Positions 33,111 to 44,745 of a stretch of DNA of 64,000 nucleotides are shown one piece after another (positions within the stretch are counted from its first letter, which is position 1; each line of letters starts with the position of its first letter). The position numbers were made by a program, and so were the translations under genes. The DNA comes from Amaurobius ferox (Eukaryota > Arthropoda > Arachnida > Araneae > Amaurobiidae), in NCBI GenBank assembly GCA_951213105.1, contig OX578136.1:160444178-160508177 (forward strand), in the 5' to 3' direction. The notes beneath the pieces were generated by a model, which searched no databases, was not told where the DNA came from, and was given only the letters and a program-made list of their open reading frames with translations.

Positions 33111-33627
33111 ACAAAACTATACAACAACAACCTCAGCCCACTTGGCTGGAAAATAAAAAGAGACACTAACAATTCATTTATTAGTAAGAATAACACAGAA
33201 TATAGAGTCTCAATACAATTCGAGCCACAATCTATTATACATTCTTCAGAACCATTCCAATGAATAAAATCATATATCATACATTTGACAATTATCACAT
33301 GAAACAAAGTTCAAAAGATAAATCCAAAAGTTTAATACACTTCAAGCCAACACACTACTTTCAAATAAGCAATGTCATATTATACAATCACCAACACAAG
33401 TGTTTACAATATACTACAATATATGCAATATATACATGCACTTTTAACCATTTATTCACCAACACAAGAATAACCCATATTCTCAAAATATGTCACCACC
33501 GCCAATACAATTTAAAACAATTGATATACAATATACAAGGTATACCTATTCACACACCACAATATCACCTAGGTTATACACAGGGATCAAATTGACCACA
33601 TAACTTCCACCAGTGTTTTACAATCAC

Positions 33628-36600
33628 TTAAACAATACTAAAAGCATGCACTATAAATTTCATAAAACCGAGAACAACGCAGACTTGGAGGACTAACTGA
33701 AGACTAAGTTCCAAAGCAAGGACATTGCTCATGATAGCCTGGATCCTCTTCTTCGCCTCCTTGTTTTTGGCGAGGTTATAAACGTTCAGTGCCAAAAAGT
33801 TCTTTGGGAAATACTTTTTCCTTAACCCACTCCAGAGATGGCAGTGAAACAGTACATGTTCCAACGAGCTCACCTCAATGTTGCAGTGACAAACATCACT
33901 TTTGCTGAAAAAGCGCCTTTGGTAGGGGCTAAAGGCACCGTGCACTGTCAGGGTTTGATTGATGTAAAAGTCACCCATCGCCTTATTTGTTCTGGTTCTT
34001 GGCATAAGCAGGTGAAGACCTCTAGCCTTGATTGACGTATCCCAGCATATTTGTCACTCTTTGCTCATTTCTTTTTTAACTATGGAATTAAGTTGTGCCC
34101 TGGACCAAGGAAAGGTGTAATCCACCAAAAATCCATCGGTGGCTTGTTTCACTAAACGATCAACTTCCTCATTTCTCTCAAGACCTATATGTTCCTTGAT
34201 CCAATGCAATGATATCTGACCATTGTGTTCGTACATTTTAAGTTGCATCTTCCTCACAAATTCACATTTGCTATTATGATAGTTTAGGGACTGTAGTGCA
34301 GACATACAATCACTAAAGATATGTGCATATCCTATCCTATTTTCCATGATGTACACAACCGCTTTATAAATAGCGTAAGTTCTGCTTTATACACGCTGCA
34401 CTCATCATTAAGCCGTTATTTTTTGTAATAGATCTTGGTGTTCAACAGGTATACCACATTTGTACAGCCTACTTTTTCGTTAATTTTAGATCCATCCGTG
34501 TAAATAGATAATTCCTTCCTGTTTATACTGTTCTTGTCCCAATTATGGTAATGTTAACCCAAGGTTCCATATACGGGACATTGATGTTTTCGACGGTCAA
34601 AGCATCTATATGCCTGTCGCCAAACCTTTCAATCCTATTCCAATGTAGTATTTTATGGACCTTAACTTCCTCTTTGATCTTTATTTCCATAGGGATACAT
34701 TCTGATAATATATACAGGGTTTCGTTAGAAACTGTTCTATAACATTTGGTAATATTAAGTAGTGCAATTCTCTCAATTTGCCTTAATATCACATTTTGCC
34801 TTGGTTTTGTCATGGTTCTTATACCATATAGGAGCCCCAAAACTTATTAATTTGGCAGCCGACCTAAGATATATTTCCTTAATTATATTTGGTCTAAGGC
34901 CCCATGTGGTCTTAGCCACTCTCATCAATTTATGGTGAAAGTTTCCCACCTGACTTTTCAATTGTGTCAAATGAGGAATAAACGTCTCCTAGTGTCTATT
35001 AAGACACCCAAATATGTAAGCTCTTTTACACACTTGATCCTTCTATCATAAAGCTTGATTCCCGGACAATGGAAGATCTTCTTTTTTGCCGGAAACAATA
35101 TATAAAACGATTTATGGGCCCTAAACGTTAACTCAAATGCGCCAGCCCATTTTACCAATTCCTCTAAAATCCGAGTACCCTTTCTCTCAAAATGGGTAAC
35201 AGCAGACGACTCCATCAGCACAATAAAGTCATCCGCAAAAGCCTGTATATGGACATTATCCTCCACGATATTAATCTTTAAGACCTCATTGGCTACCAGC
35301 GACCATAGAATAGGGTCACAACAGGAACCTTGCGGGATACCCTTATTGTATCCCCTGTTCGTCCCACTACTTTCATCAAGTACTTTCCTATTCCTGAGAA
35401 AACTACGATAAATTTTTATCAATTGATTAGGAACACTTTACTCAATCATAAGCTTTATGACATTGTTCCAAGGTACACTGTTAAAAGCGTTGTCTATATC
35501 CAAGGATATTGCATAACTAACTCTATTCTCCATTTTCTGCTTGTCGATGAAATCCATCACAGACTTAATAGCATCAACCGTACTAATTCCCCTCCTAAAG
35601 CCATACTGGCTGTCTAACAGTAAGTGTCTACTTTCTAAAAAGTAGGTTAACCTTTTAGATATAAGTCTGTCCAAAACTTTGCCCCACGTTGACAGGAGGC
35701 AAATAGGCCGATAACTTCCCCTTTGCTCAAATCCTTCCCTTCCTTGGGAATAAAGATGGTCCTATTTTCCAGGAATCTGGGAATATGACATGAGAAAAAC
35801 AAAAGTTTAGAATCCTGACAAACCATTCCTGGTTTGTATTATACAGCTCTTTGATTAAACTAATAGTTAATCCATTTAGGCCCGGGTCCTTATTTGCCTT
35901 AATTTCTTTTAATACTGCAGCCACTTCCTGGACTGTAAAAGGGTGATCTTGGCTTTCCGTGCTAGGACACGGATACTCCAGGTTCGCGGTCCTGTTAAAA
36001 TGATATTTTAAAATTTCGCTTATTGACTAAGCGTAACTAGTAGTCAATTCTCCATTCTCTTTTTCCACTAAACTATGGATTTTCTCCATCTTGTTACGAT
36101 TCCTAGCGATTTGATAGTGACTACCAAAGGAATTATTGATCACTATTCCATCTAAGTGTTTCTTAAAGCACTCTGCCTTGGTAACTGCTATGGTCTTCAT
36201 ATAAATAGCCCTTTGCTTCCTAAACTCCATCTTCCTCTTTCCTATTAACTCCTCCTCTCTCGTAGATTGGTATAGCCTCCTCAGGGCTCTCACGTTACTT
36301 CAAAAAATCTGAAGTCTCCAATTCCACCAGATCGCATTATTATACATTTTTGCCATTACACCGCCTCTACATTTTCTGTTATACTTCTGACAGATCTTAA
36401 CAGGTTGTTCCTCTATCTCCATAATATAACTATTTATAAATAATTTCTCATTCTATTTATTATCATATTTAGAAACCATTTCTGCGATTTCAACTCTAGC
36501 CTCCATCCAGTAGAGGTCTGTTAATTTCCATCTGCTATATGGATTCCGTCTTTTATGAGCTTCACTCATGGTGAACTTCATATACCTGTGATCACTGAGG

Positions 36601-37232
36601 GATTCATTGTCGGTGATTTCCCAATCCGTTATCCTGGATTCGAGAATAGAGATCAATCCAGCTAGTTTCCAATGCACTATTATAGTTGGGTCTACTCGAA
36701 GGATCATTAACCACGCCAATTTCATGCTTATTTAAAAACTCCAGCAAGGTGTGCCCTCTCTCATCGGTTGGTCTCGGACTCCATACATCCAATTTAGAAT
36801 TGAAGTCACCAGCGAAAATCCATTGACTTTCCCCATACTTAGTAAAGAGAGTTTCCAACATAGCCAACTTGATTTCTATGTCCTTAGAAGGGGGACAATA
36901 GATAGCACATAAGATAACGCTTTCTATTTCAAGTTCTATCCTGACACAAATGATGTATCTTGAGTTGTAAGGAAGCACCATATTGTACCGGGGTCAGTTA
37001 CTATGATGACAGCCCTAGGCTTAGCATCATCATATTGTATGATCCTGCAATTTCCTGGAAATCCAATGATTCTATCGTTATAATAGTATGGTTCATTAAT
37101 GAAAACCATATCGATTTCCATTTTAATGATCTCTTGAGCCAATTGATAATTTGCTGATCGAGAGTGATTCAGATTAATCTCCATAATTTTAATCCCAGTC
37201 TTAACAGCTATAGTTGACCTTTGTGGCCGCAA
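33628..37232 (-). pseudogene. LINE ORF2: APE endonuclease, RT, RNase H
   Basis: Segments in order on the minus strand: IMEINLNHSRSANYQLAQE and VFINEPYYYN (endonuclease start, with the catalytic Glu region), WIFAGDFNSKLDVWSPRPTD (GDFN box), SSWIDL-like SWIDL, and SLSDHRYMKF (the catalytic Asp-His). The RT holds NKDPGLNGLTISLIKELY, DSQYGFRRGISTVDAI, AISLDIDNAFNSVPW, NKGIPQGSCCDPILW and AFADDFIVLM (catalytic Asp pair). A thumb segment with KELTYLGVLID follows. RNase H shows HIFSDCMSALQSL and LHWIKEHIGLERNEEVDRL, with a motif Glu replacing the usual His in the HSG box. The C-terminal end has CHCNIEVSSLEHVLFHCHLW. At least nine frame breaks or stops separate these blocks, so no full product is possible. 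Confidence 0.88.
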
Positions 37233-37244
37233 AGCTTAATTCTT

Positions 37245-38231
37245 TTAAAAAGATAGAACAAATGTTCCCGTTACACCTGTGTCGATTCTATACTTGGCAC
37301 CAAACTTTGTATTATGCCCTTCACAATTATTGCACTTTGTGTCACAAGTACAATTCAATGTCTTATGCCCTTCTGAATCACAATTTATATCAATTTCTTT
37401 ACCAGGGCAAAATTTTCCTATATGCCCGTATTTCCAATACTTATGACAAGCGTGTGGCCTCAAATGTTTCTTAAAGTCAACTCTAATCCAACCTAGGTTG
37501 ACTTTATTATTCTTGTCCAGGTTCATAAAAGTTCCAGTATCAACCTCCAACAACCAACTTATGCCTCTACGGCCTTTATAGCTGTAACTTAAATTTCTGA
37601 GGAATCAGATAGTTCCTCGTTTTGTTCTCTAATATTTATAATATAATTCCCAATATTTATAATATAATTCCCAAGTACATCACGATTTGTAAACTCTTTA
37701 ATAAGAGCATCTAAATCGTCCGCTTGGGACGTTTCAACAAGGATCCCTCCCGTGCTAATGTTTTCGACCTTCTTGACGGTGATCTTTAACTTATTAGGAT
37801 CAACCAGTCTCTGCATCTCTTTCCTAGTTTTATCAGATGATTGTTCTCTTTTAGGGAGAATCGTCACCACATGGGTGATTCTCTTTTTGCTAAGTGATCT
37901 ATCTCTCACTTTTGGTGTCTTCACTGCCTCAGCAAAAGTCCTCCCTCTTTCCTGTCTTTCGGCTTTCAAAGCCTTCCTCCGACAGTTTTCCAAACTTTCT
38001 GTGGTATGTGCAATAACTTTTTGCTGTTACACAATAATTGCCAATAATTTCCTGAATTCGGCTCGAATTCGTTGCTGCGTGCCTACTGTTACTTTGGAAG
38101 AGACAATACAAACATGAGATTAAATTCTCTTGGTACATCAACGCTTTGTGCACGTACCCGTTGTAATCTGTAACATTAATATGTACTGGGGCTTCCTCTT
38201 CAGGTACATACATGTTCCTGCTCTGATTCAC
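37245..38231 (-). pseudogene. LINE ORF1 (gag-like, zinc knuckles)
   Basis: The start is Met at 38231 (MNQSRNMYVPEEEAPVHIN). A frame break follows at about 37990, then RTFAEAVKTPKVRDRSLSKK and ITVKKVENISTGGILVET, the basic, RNA-binding type of region common in R1/jockey ORF1. The C-terminal part has CHKYWKYGHIGKFCPG, a CCHC knuckle whose second Cys has become Tyr, then a second Cys/His cluster (NCTCDTKCNNCEGH). A 22 bp tandem duplication near 37630-37680 repeats GNYIINI in the protein. ORF1 proteins bind the LINE RNA in a particle. ORF1 ends just upstream of ORF2, so translation would probably have been coupled. Confidence 0.75.
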
Positions 38232-39429
38232 TCATATTAAGCTCAGAACGAAAACACTACGTTCAATTACAGTCTTTGCATAGAGAGGCAACAAACGTTG
38301 ATTTCGGGCTTTACTGACGTGAGATGGGTCTCCACTGAGAACCTATTCTTCTGGAGTCGACTTTAGACCCCGAGATGGGAAGCCCCCGACCACGACAAGG
38401 CGTCGACTCCGAACCAGTCTTACGTAATATCCTGCAATGCAATGCAATTTGCTTGATGACACAAATAAACAAAAAAAAAATTTTTTTTTTCGCAAATCAC
38501 CAGAGAAGTATTCACGATTTCCAACACTTTATAATAATATTTTCATTGGTCCCCGGGGGGAAGTAAGTATCTATTACAAGAATAACCTATTTTTCCGTCC
38601 GTAACGTTAGGCAAAATTTTGGTGACGAATTTCTCGGAATATCTCCAACTTGCTGACTTTTTAAAAGTTGCCAAATTAACAAAAATGTCACCCAATTGAT
38701 AGAAATTCGCCGAATTGATGAAACCGACAGACGACTAATTGATGAAAGTTCAATATTGTGGAAAGAACATATGAGTAGACTATAAGAATAACCCATTTCT
38801 CCGTCCGTCCGTAACGTTTGACGAGAAATTTAGCGGGGCGTCGCCAACTTTGCGACTATTTTTGATGTTGCCAAAGGGACAAAAATGTCGACCAAGTTGA
38901 TAAAAATGACGTCAAATGGGAAGTTATGTTTCGCAAATTCTGATTTCCGTCATATAACGGGCATATCTTCTAGTATATAAGAAATGCTTTTTCTCTCCGT
39001 TTGTCTGTAACTCTTGGTGATGCATTTCGACGAACTTGATGAATAATCTAGCAAAATATCACAAAGTTGGCGACATTTCGTCCCAGATTGCCAAAAATTT
39101 CGTCAAAATGGCAAAAATGACGCTAAATTAATGAAAATGACGCCTATTTGATGAATTAATTAAATTATTTTAATATACAGACTATATCGCTTATTTATGA
39201 TGCTATCAATATTGATAATTGATTATTTAGAGTTGCGCGAAATATAAATTAATTGGGTACTTTGAAATAGTTTTACATGTTGTCATCCGGAAAATTGCCA
39301 AATGTACAAATCAACGATAAAAACATAGTACCGTGGATCTTATACATTATTTTTTTTAATGTAAAAGGAGTAAATTCATTGCATTATATAAGGAAAGTCA
39401 TGTGCTGAGCACATCAGATTTTTAAAAAA

Positions 39430-41530
39430 TACAGAAGATTAAATAGAAGTCAAAAACAAAAATACAACAAGAAAGATCAATCATGCATAAGCATTGATTA
39501 TGAAACACTTTCCAACTGAAATGTAATTTCATTTAAAAATTTCTAAAATGTGATTCATTCAGTAGTAATATCTTTTACATTATCACAGTACTACAGTAAT
39601 TTATTATACTTAAATATTTAAAACTGTATCGAAATATAAATCATCTGATTCTTTATGCAAAATCAATGAATATTTCATTCATATAACTTGTATTCCAGAC
39701 TCCAGAGCTAAATAATTTTGTGTGAAAAAAATTCAGCAATTCTTATGTAATTCATCTTACAATCGCTTGAGATATTTGCATTCTGCATATGTTAAAATTA
39801 GGCTTCCTTGAAGAAATAATAAAAGTTTAGGGATCATTTAAAATCACAACTATTGTAATTGCATAGGCACGGAATTTAGATACTCAGATAATACACAGAT
39901 AATATATATGTGTATGTGTATGTACTCAAAGTATTGGAATCGTGCCGAAGATCGGAACTCGAATTTTCAAAGGATCTACACGTTTTGGGACTTCTAGAAC
40001 ACGAAAAAACTACTTTTAGGAAGACGTCTGTGTGTGTAAGGGTGTATCTGTGTATGTTTCTGTGTGTCTGTGTGGATATTACATCCACTCTAATTGAAAA
40101 ACTAATGGACCGAATTTCATACAATTTGGTAGGTATGTTTTTTGTGGGAAATCCTGATGTTCATTAGATTATAGTACGATTCGTAATAAAAGAATCTGCC
40201 TTCTTTGCGAAATGGCCGCAGAAATTGCCTTTATCCACTCTAGCTAAAAACTAATGAACCAAATTTAACAAAATTTGGAGTATAATATTTCAATAACCTA
40301 CAAGTGATTTATATACCAAATTTAACAAAATTTTGTATATAAATCATTTGTAGGTTATTCTACTACGATTCGGGAAAAAGGAACGGGCTATTTTTGCGAA
40401 ATGGCCAGCAAAAATCGTTATATATAAAAATAAAAGACTACGTGTGCTCAATTATATCAATTAAATTCCTATTTTATATGTGATTTTTGACAACAAAAAG
40501 AATAAGACTAACCCCATTACTCTAGGACTAGCCGTTCTTGAGATATTCTAGTTTTTTCGCGTTTTCGCTACGCCACCTTTGACAATAAGTCCAGCTATCA
40601 AATGAGAACCAAATTTAAGTTTAAGTAAATTTAAGTAAATTCAATGTCATTTAAAATACTTATGTTGTGCAGATAAACTCAAATTATCATTGAATAAATA
40701 AAGAGGACGAATATGAGTCTGCAGGGAAAGACATGTGCTGTCCACATCAGAATTTTTAACAATATTACACCAATGATTTATAGAAGTGAACGGGGATTAT
40801 TTTCAGGCCATTTCGAAAAAAATGTATGATCTATATTTAAAGATCCATCAAATTTTTGTCGAATAAAATGTTCAACAAATTTAAGCTGTGTACCAAATTT
40901 TAACTCTCTAGGACGTAGGAAAGTGCATTTAAAATGCCATCAATTAAATTTATCAAGAAGAGTTATATAAAATTTTAAAAAAATGAAAAATTGTTATCTA
41001 CCAAATTTATTTTAAAATATGAAGCCACTCCCATATGCAAAACGTTTAAACAAATGGGGAGATATTTATTATATAATATCTCTCTCTTTTCTTTCTGGAA
41101 GATATCCCAAAGTCAGAATTTAATTGAATTTGTTTTTTTCCCTATATTAAATAATTTTTTTAATTAAAAAACTACTTAACATATTTTACTGAATTTTTTT
41201 TTATATATTCTATGGGATAATGTGAATATTTCCTAAAAATTTCGAAGCAATTCGTGAATTTTAAATTTACTTAAAAAATGTTTGAAAAATTAGGTCCCAT
41301 AGGGTTCAATGTATTTCATTTTTTCAACCCGGGTTCAATAAAAAACTAATTGGGTGATATTATTTATTTATATTCCCATAGGTCCTACAGACCGTCTGAA
41401 CAACATACTAAAATTTCATTTTGATAAACTCATTTTTACGGCAGTTATCGTGCTAACGGACAGACAGACAGACAGACAGACAGAATGAACAAAGTCATAA
41501 ACACTTTTCAACTTTGTTGTAAAGTGTTAA
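39430..41530 (-). repeat. R4 dispersed repeat, copy 3 (longest)
   Basis: In inverted orientation the ends match 22745-23140 (here 41530-41090) and 25858-26290 (here 39895-39470). The middle (39900-41090) holds a TG-rich stretch at 40025-40075, blocks like 'aaaactaatggaccgaattt', a hairpin (40292-40359) and a GACA tract at 41459-41482. The 'aactaatggaccgaatttcat' type of block resembles those next to Helitron left ends, but no Helitron protein is present. Confidence 0.65.
40292..40359. repeat. Near-perfect hairpin, 25 bp arms, 18 nt loop
   Basis: Arms 40292-40316 (starts AATAACCTACAAGTGATTTA) and 40335-40359 (ends AAATCATTTGTAGGTTATT) pair with a single mismatch. The hairpin lies within R4 copy 3. 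Confidence 0.9.
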
Positions 41531-41720
41531 AAAGACTTCGGTCAACAAATCAGATCGGTCAACAATAACAGGATCAATCAGAATACAACAGTTCCCTGTA
41601 TAAGCAAAACTATTTACAAAATTATTCACAGCATTTATATTTTCACTTTTTAAACCTTATAACAATCCATAAAATTTTTAGCCATTTCACATAAGAATAT
41701 TCCAACATTTGGAAATGTAA

Positions 41721-42020
41721 TTAAGTTTTGCAATCTGAACGCGATGTGTCGTAGTTCAAAGGAAAGAGCATTTTTCGTAAATTTACATATCTACTACAAT
41801 CATAAGCATAATGATTAACTGATCCTTCGCAGTTGTCAAACATACAAACATTACTTTTACCAAATCGTTTGGCTTGATGTGTAGGAAACACACCATGTCC
41901 AGATATAAGTTGGTTGTAATAAAAATTACATATGTACTTCTTGTTATCCGCAATTGGAAATAAGTTAAACGCATGTCTTTCTTTAACACTGTCTCTCCAC
42001 CTCTGCCAAACAGCTCTCAT
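41721..42020 (-). pseudogene. LINE ORF2 C-terminal fragment
   Basis: The minus strand reads VWQRWRDSVKERHAFNLFP, FYYNQLISGHGVFPTHQ, CMFDNCEGSVNHYAYDC. This is the tail after RNase H in R1/jockey-type LINEs, where 'tghG.f..y..rf' is followed by a Cys-x-Cys ... His-x-x-x-Cys cluster. It corresponds to 33628-34005 of the large LINE but is clearly diverged from it. It probably belongs to the same old insertion as the fragments at 44200-44740 and 46190-48640, with later insertions between them. Confidence 0.75.
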
Positions 42021-42128
42021 TTACTTCGTCATGGTCTAGACTTAGACTCACGTTATCTTGGTGTAACAATCAGTATGCATCTCCCTTGTTTCTGTTTTAA
42101 CTAACGCGTCTGCTCTTTCATTGCAAAT

Positions 42129-42161
<33 letters not shown>

Positions 42162-42211
42162 TATATAAATATATATATATATAAATATATATATAATATA
42201 TATATATATAT

Positions 42212-42275
<64 letters not shown>
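42129..42275. repeat. (TA)n(CA)n(TA)n compound microsatellite
   Basis: TA-rich repeats, then about 13 CA units, then TA repeats. It separates the LINE fragment from the R5 copy. Confidence 0.97.
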
Positions 42276-42278
<3 letters not shown>

Positions 42279-42560
42279 GAAAATACCGTGAAATATAATA
42301 TTATAAAATCATCAGAAATCACACTTAAAAGGCGCAAAGCTGCACTAAAAAGAGGATTAAAAATATTTTCTAAATGAAAAGAGGTAAGGATGGAAGCAAT
42401 ATACCAAAAGATGGTCGGGGGAGTTGTGACCCCCTCACTCCGGTTAAGCATGCTTTGCGTCGCGACAACACTCCCGGAGAGCCAGTACATTGCAAAATAG
42501 AATACGAATGTATCAAATTTTAAGATGTAAAACAGACATCATGCACAAACAAATATAAGA
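42276..42560 (-). repeat. R5 dispersed repeat, second copy
   Basis: The block at 42405-42490 (GGGGGAGTTGTGACCCCC, CCGGTTAAGC, ACAACACTCCCGG) matches 13340-13410. The left edge joins (TA)n as in the first copy. A minus-strand open frame across it (42128-42490) ends in microsatellite and is not a gene. Confidence 0.6.
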
Positions 42561-43055
42561 TATAATTGTCGAGATCCAGCCTTATCAAAAATCACCAACA
42601 GTAAATGTTTGAAATATGTTTGAAATATGTTCACTAGTATAAATGAGCAAAATTACCCAGCTTCTACTTAAAGAAGACTTTAAATATTGACACTTAATAG
42701 AACAATTATAACAAAGTCTATCTCTAAAACCATTTATCTTAATGACAGTTAATAGCATCATACATGTAGATGTACATCCCTCATACCGTATCACACAAGA
42801 TGAAGCAAATCTTCCATAACGTATTATACAATAGACCCTATTCAAGAGGTCCCATATCAGTTATCACTCGCTTTACCTGTGACTATCCAGTATGTATATT
42901 GTCATCAGTTTTATTTAAATATAAACGGTAATAATCGGTTACAGTTATTTTATAAAATTTGTAGATAATGTCACATAAAAAATACTTGGGAAAATCTTGT
43001 GAGATAGTGTTTTGTAGGAAACGAAAATCGCATAAATATCGATCTTCCATTTTAC
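42561..43055. other. Unassigned sequence
   Basis: No recognisable gene. It may continue the R5 repeat. Confidence 0.35.
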
Positions 43056-43059
43056 TGTT

Positions 43060-43096
<37 letters not shown>
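43060..43096. repeat. (AT)n microsatellite
   Basis: About 18 AT units. Confidence 0.97.
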
Positions 43097-43097
<1 letters not shown>

Positions 43098-43159
43098 CAT
43101 TTAACTAAACTTTCCATCTAATCATTGCTTTTATCTAATCATTATTATTATCTAATTAT

Positions 43160-43920
43160 TATCTTGTTGTTGTTTCTTATCCCACTTGACCGACAGCAAC
43201 ATCAGATCAAGTCCATGAACCCGTGAGTCTTTAAAAGATGAAGAACTATTCCAGGACTGGAGTACAGCTGACACCTCTGGCATCCAATACATGTCAAGGC
43301 ATGGGCAGGAGAGGCCTGAGACAAATTGCACTTCGGGCAAAGGGGATAAACCTTAGATCCCAGCACATGTCGAAGAGCATGAAGTTGGCCGCTGCGGTGT
43401 CTGGTCAGAGCCGTCTTGATCTCCCCTACTGTCTGCCCTAATCAAAGCAGCACCAGGGCGGCTACAATCATACCACTCATGCACGGGGGCCTTTCTCCAA
43501 GTGGAGTTGATTTCAAGTTTGACTCGTGAGGCAAGTTCCGAGAAAGAAAGACAGCCACCGTCAATAGAACGCCTAAGGCTTCCCTCCTTGGTCAGAGCAT
43601 CCGCAACCTCATTACCGTAAATGTCTACGTAAGATGGCACCCATTGAAAAAATATCTTATTATGGGTGCACACGTAACCCAAATGCTGAACAATATTCAC
43701 TGTCGTTCCGTCACTATGTCTCCACCATTCAACCAGGTGCTGAAGAGAACTACGGCCATCACTCAGGATCCAGATGTCTGTATTGACTCCCTCTTTGACA
43801 CAATACTCAAGGCCTCCTCAATGGCTATGAGTTCCGCCCGAAAAACTGAGCAGCAGTTGGGGTTTCTCCTACATGTCCTAATGCCATTCCCCTGCTTGAT
43901 GTAGACAGTTATTATCTTTA
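43160..43920 (-). pseudogene. RNase H and C-terminal fragment of a second LINE type
   Basis: Blocks across frames: FRAELIAIEEALSIVSK (catalytic Glu), DIWILSDGRSSLQHL (catalytic Asp), FFQWVPSYVDIYGNEVADAL (last Asp; the PSH box reads PSY). The tail is YPLCPKCNLSQASPAHALTC, then HLLKTHGFMDL. That tail, with CPxC and a later His-x-x-x-Cys, is typical of another arthropod retrotransposon RNase H family than the large LINE at 32839. Frame breaks lie near 43700 and 43430. The RT and endonuclease parts are absent. Composition is less AT-rich than the flanks, which suggests a younger insertion. Confidence 0.75.
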
Positions 43921-44199
43921 TCCATCTAATGGCTTGTCTTCAGTTAAATACAGTCGTATTATCTGATAATTGATATATTTCAGAATAAGCTTCATCCCCA
44001 TTCTTATACACCACTAACGCTGCTACAGTCTATGCTTCTTCATTTCTTATCTTGGATACACGAGTAAATATTCCATACCCTTCATTCTTGTCGATGCCAT
44101 CCTCAAAATTTACTGTTTAAAATATACGAATTGATAGCAAAAGTATAATTATAAATATTGTTTTTATCAATATTAACATTATAAGAGTCAATATTGCAA

Positions 44200-44740
44200 T
44201 TCTCTCTCTTACCACTATTAAGAACTTGATTGATTTTCACCCCTTAAATCAGTGTGAGTGTGACACCCGCTATAACTCCCAATGCATCGGTTAAGGTAGC
44301 TGTATAGCAGCACTTCGTAATCATTAGTAAACATTCTCTATAAATATTTACCAATTTATATCTATGTTTCTTTTTATACCAGATCTGATATCCATATAGT
44401 AACATCTTTTCAACATATTTCTTCTGTAACTCTTCCATTTATCCCTTATGTCGCTTTTCAGATTCGTAAAATATTATTCGTAAACTCAACTGCTTTATTT
44501 TTCATACTTCAAACTGTAAAGTATAATTCATAAAATATAAAGTATAATTCATAAAATGTAAAGTATAATTCATCAGGCTTAAGTAATATACCTAAGTATT
44601 TCAACTCTTTAGAGTTCCTAAAAGTTTTCTCTGCACTATTTATTCTAAAAATGGCTTTTAGATCAGTTTTTAATGGAATAATCATGAGTTGAGTTTTGTT
44701 AATACTCAAGTCCAAATCATAATCATGAGTTCATTCTTAA
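44200..44740 (-). pseudogene. LINE RT thumb/connection fragment
   Basis: The minus strand reads LSINKTQLMIIPLK and FRNSKELKYLGILL (about 44715-44510), then VEKMLLYGYQIWYKKK, then YRECLLMITKCCYTATLTDAL (about 44430-44250). These follow the catalytic box in R1/jockey RTs. The upstream FADD box lies at 46204-46236, on the other side of a Tc1 insertion. A tandem 'aaagtataattcataaaat' duplication occurs at 44518-44570. Confidence 0.75.
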
Positions 44741-44745
44741 ATGTA

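Larger units (their letters stand above)
32839..38560 (-). mobile_element. R1-clade-type non-LTR retrotransposon, nearly complete, inactive
   Basis: The length of about 5.7 kb is bracketed by a near-duplicate of the target ('taagtatctactata' 32824-32838; 'taagtatctatta' 38564-38576). On the minus strand the order is: 5' untranslated region (38560-38232), ORF1 with zinc knuckles (38231-37245), ORF2 with APE-type endonuclease, RT, RNase H and a C-terminal Cys/His motif (37232-33628), and a 3' untranslated region (33627-32839) with a GC-rich patch. The endonuclease style and domain order fit the R1/I group. Both ORFs carry stops and frameshifts. Confidence 0.85.
30828..39425 (+). repeat. T-family repeat split by a DNA transposon and a LINE
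   Basis: The left part is 30828-31967. It contains a 285 bp internal direct duplication ('atcagtgagtctgtggagac' at 30981 and 31266). The middle scrap 'taagtatctactata' lies at 32824-32838. The right part is 38561-39425 and ends GCATTATATAAGGAAAGTCA. The uninterrupted copy at 50955-51878 gives the order. The right part contains about three diverged units of a 'gtaacg-ttggc-gaattt-tcgccaactt' segment. Confidence 0.7.
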
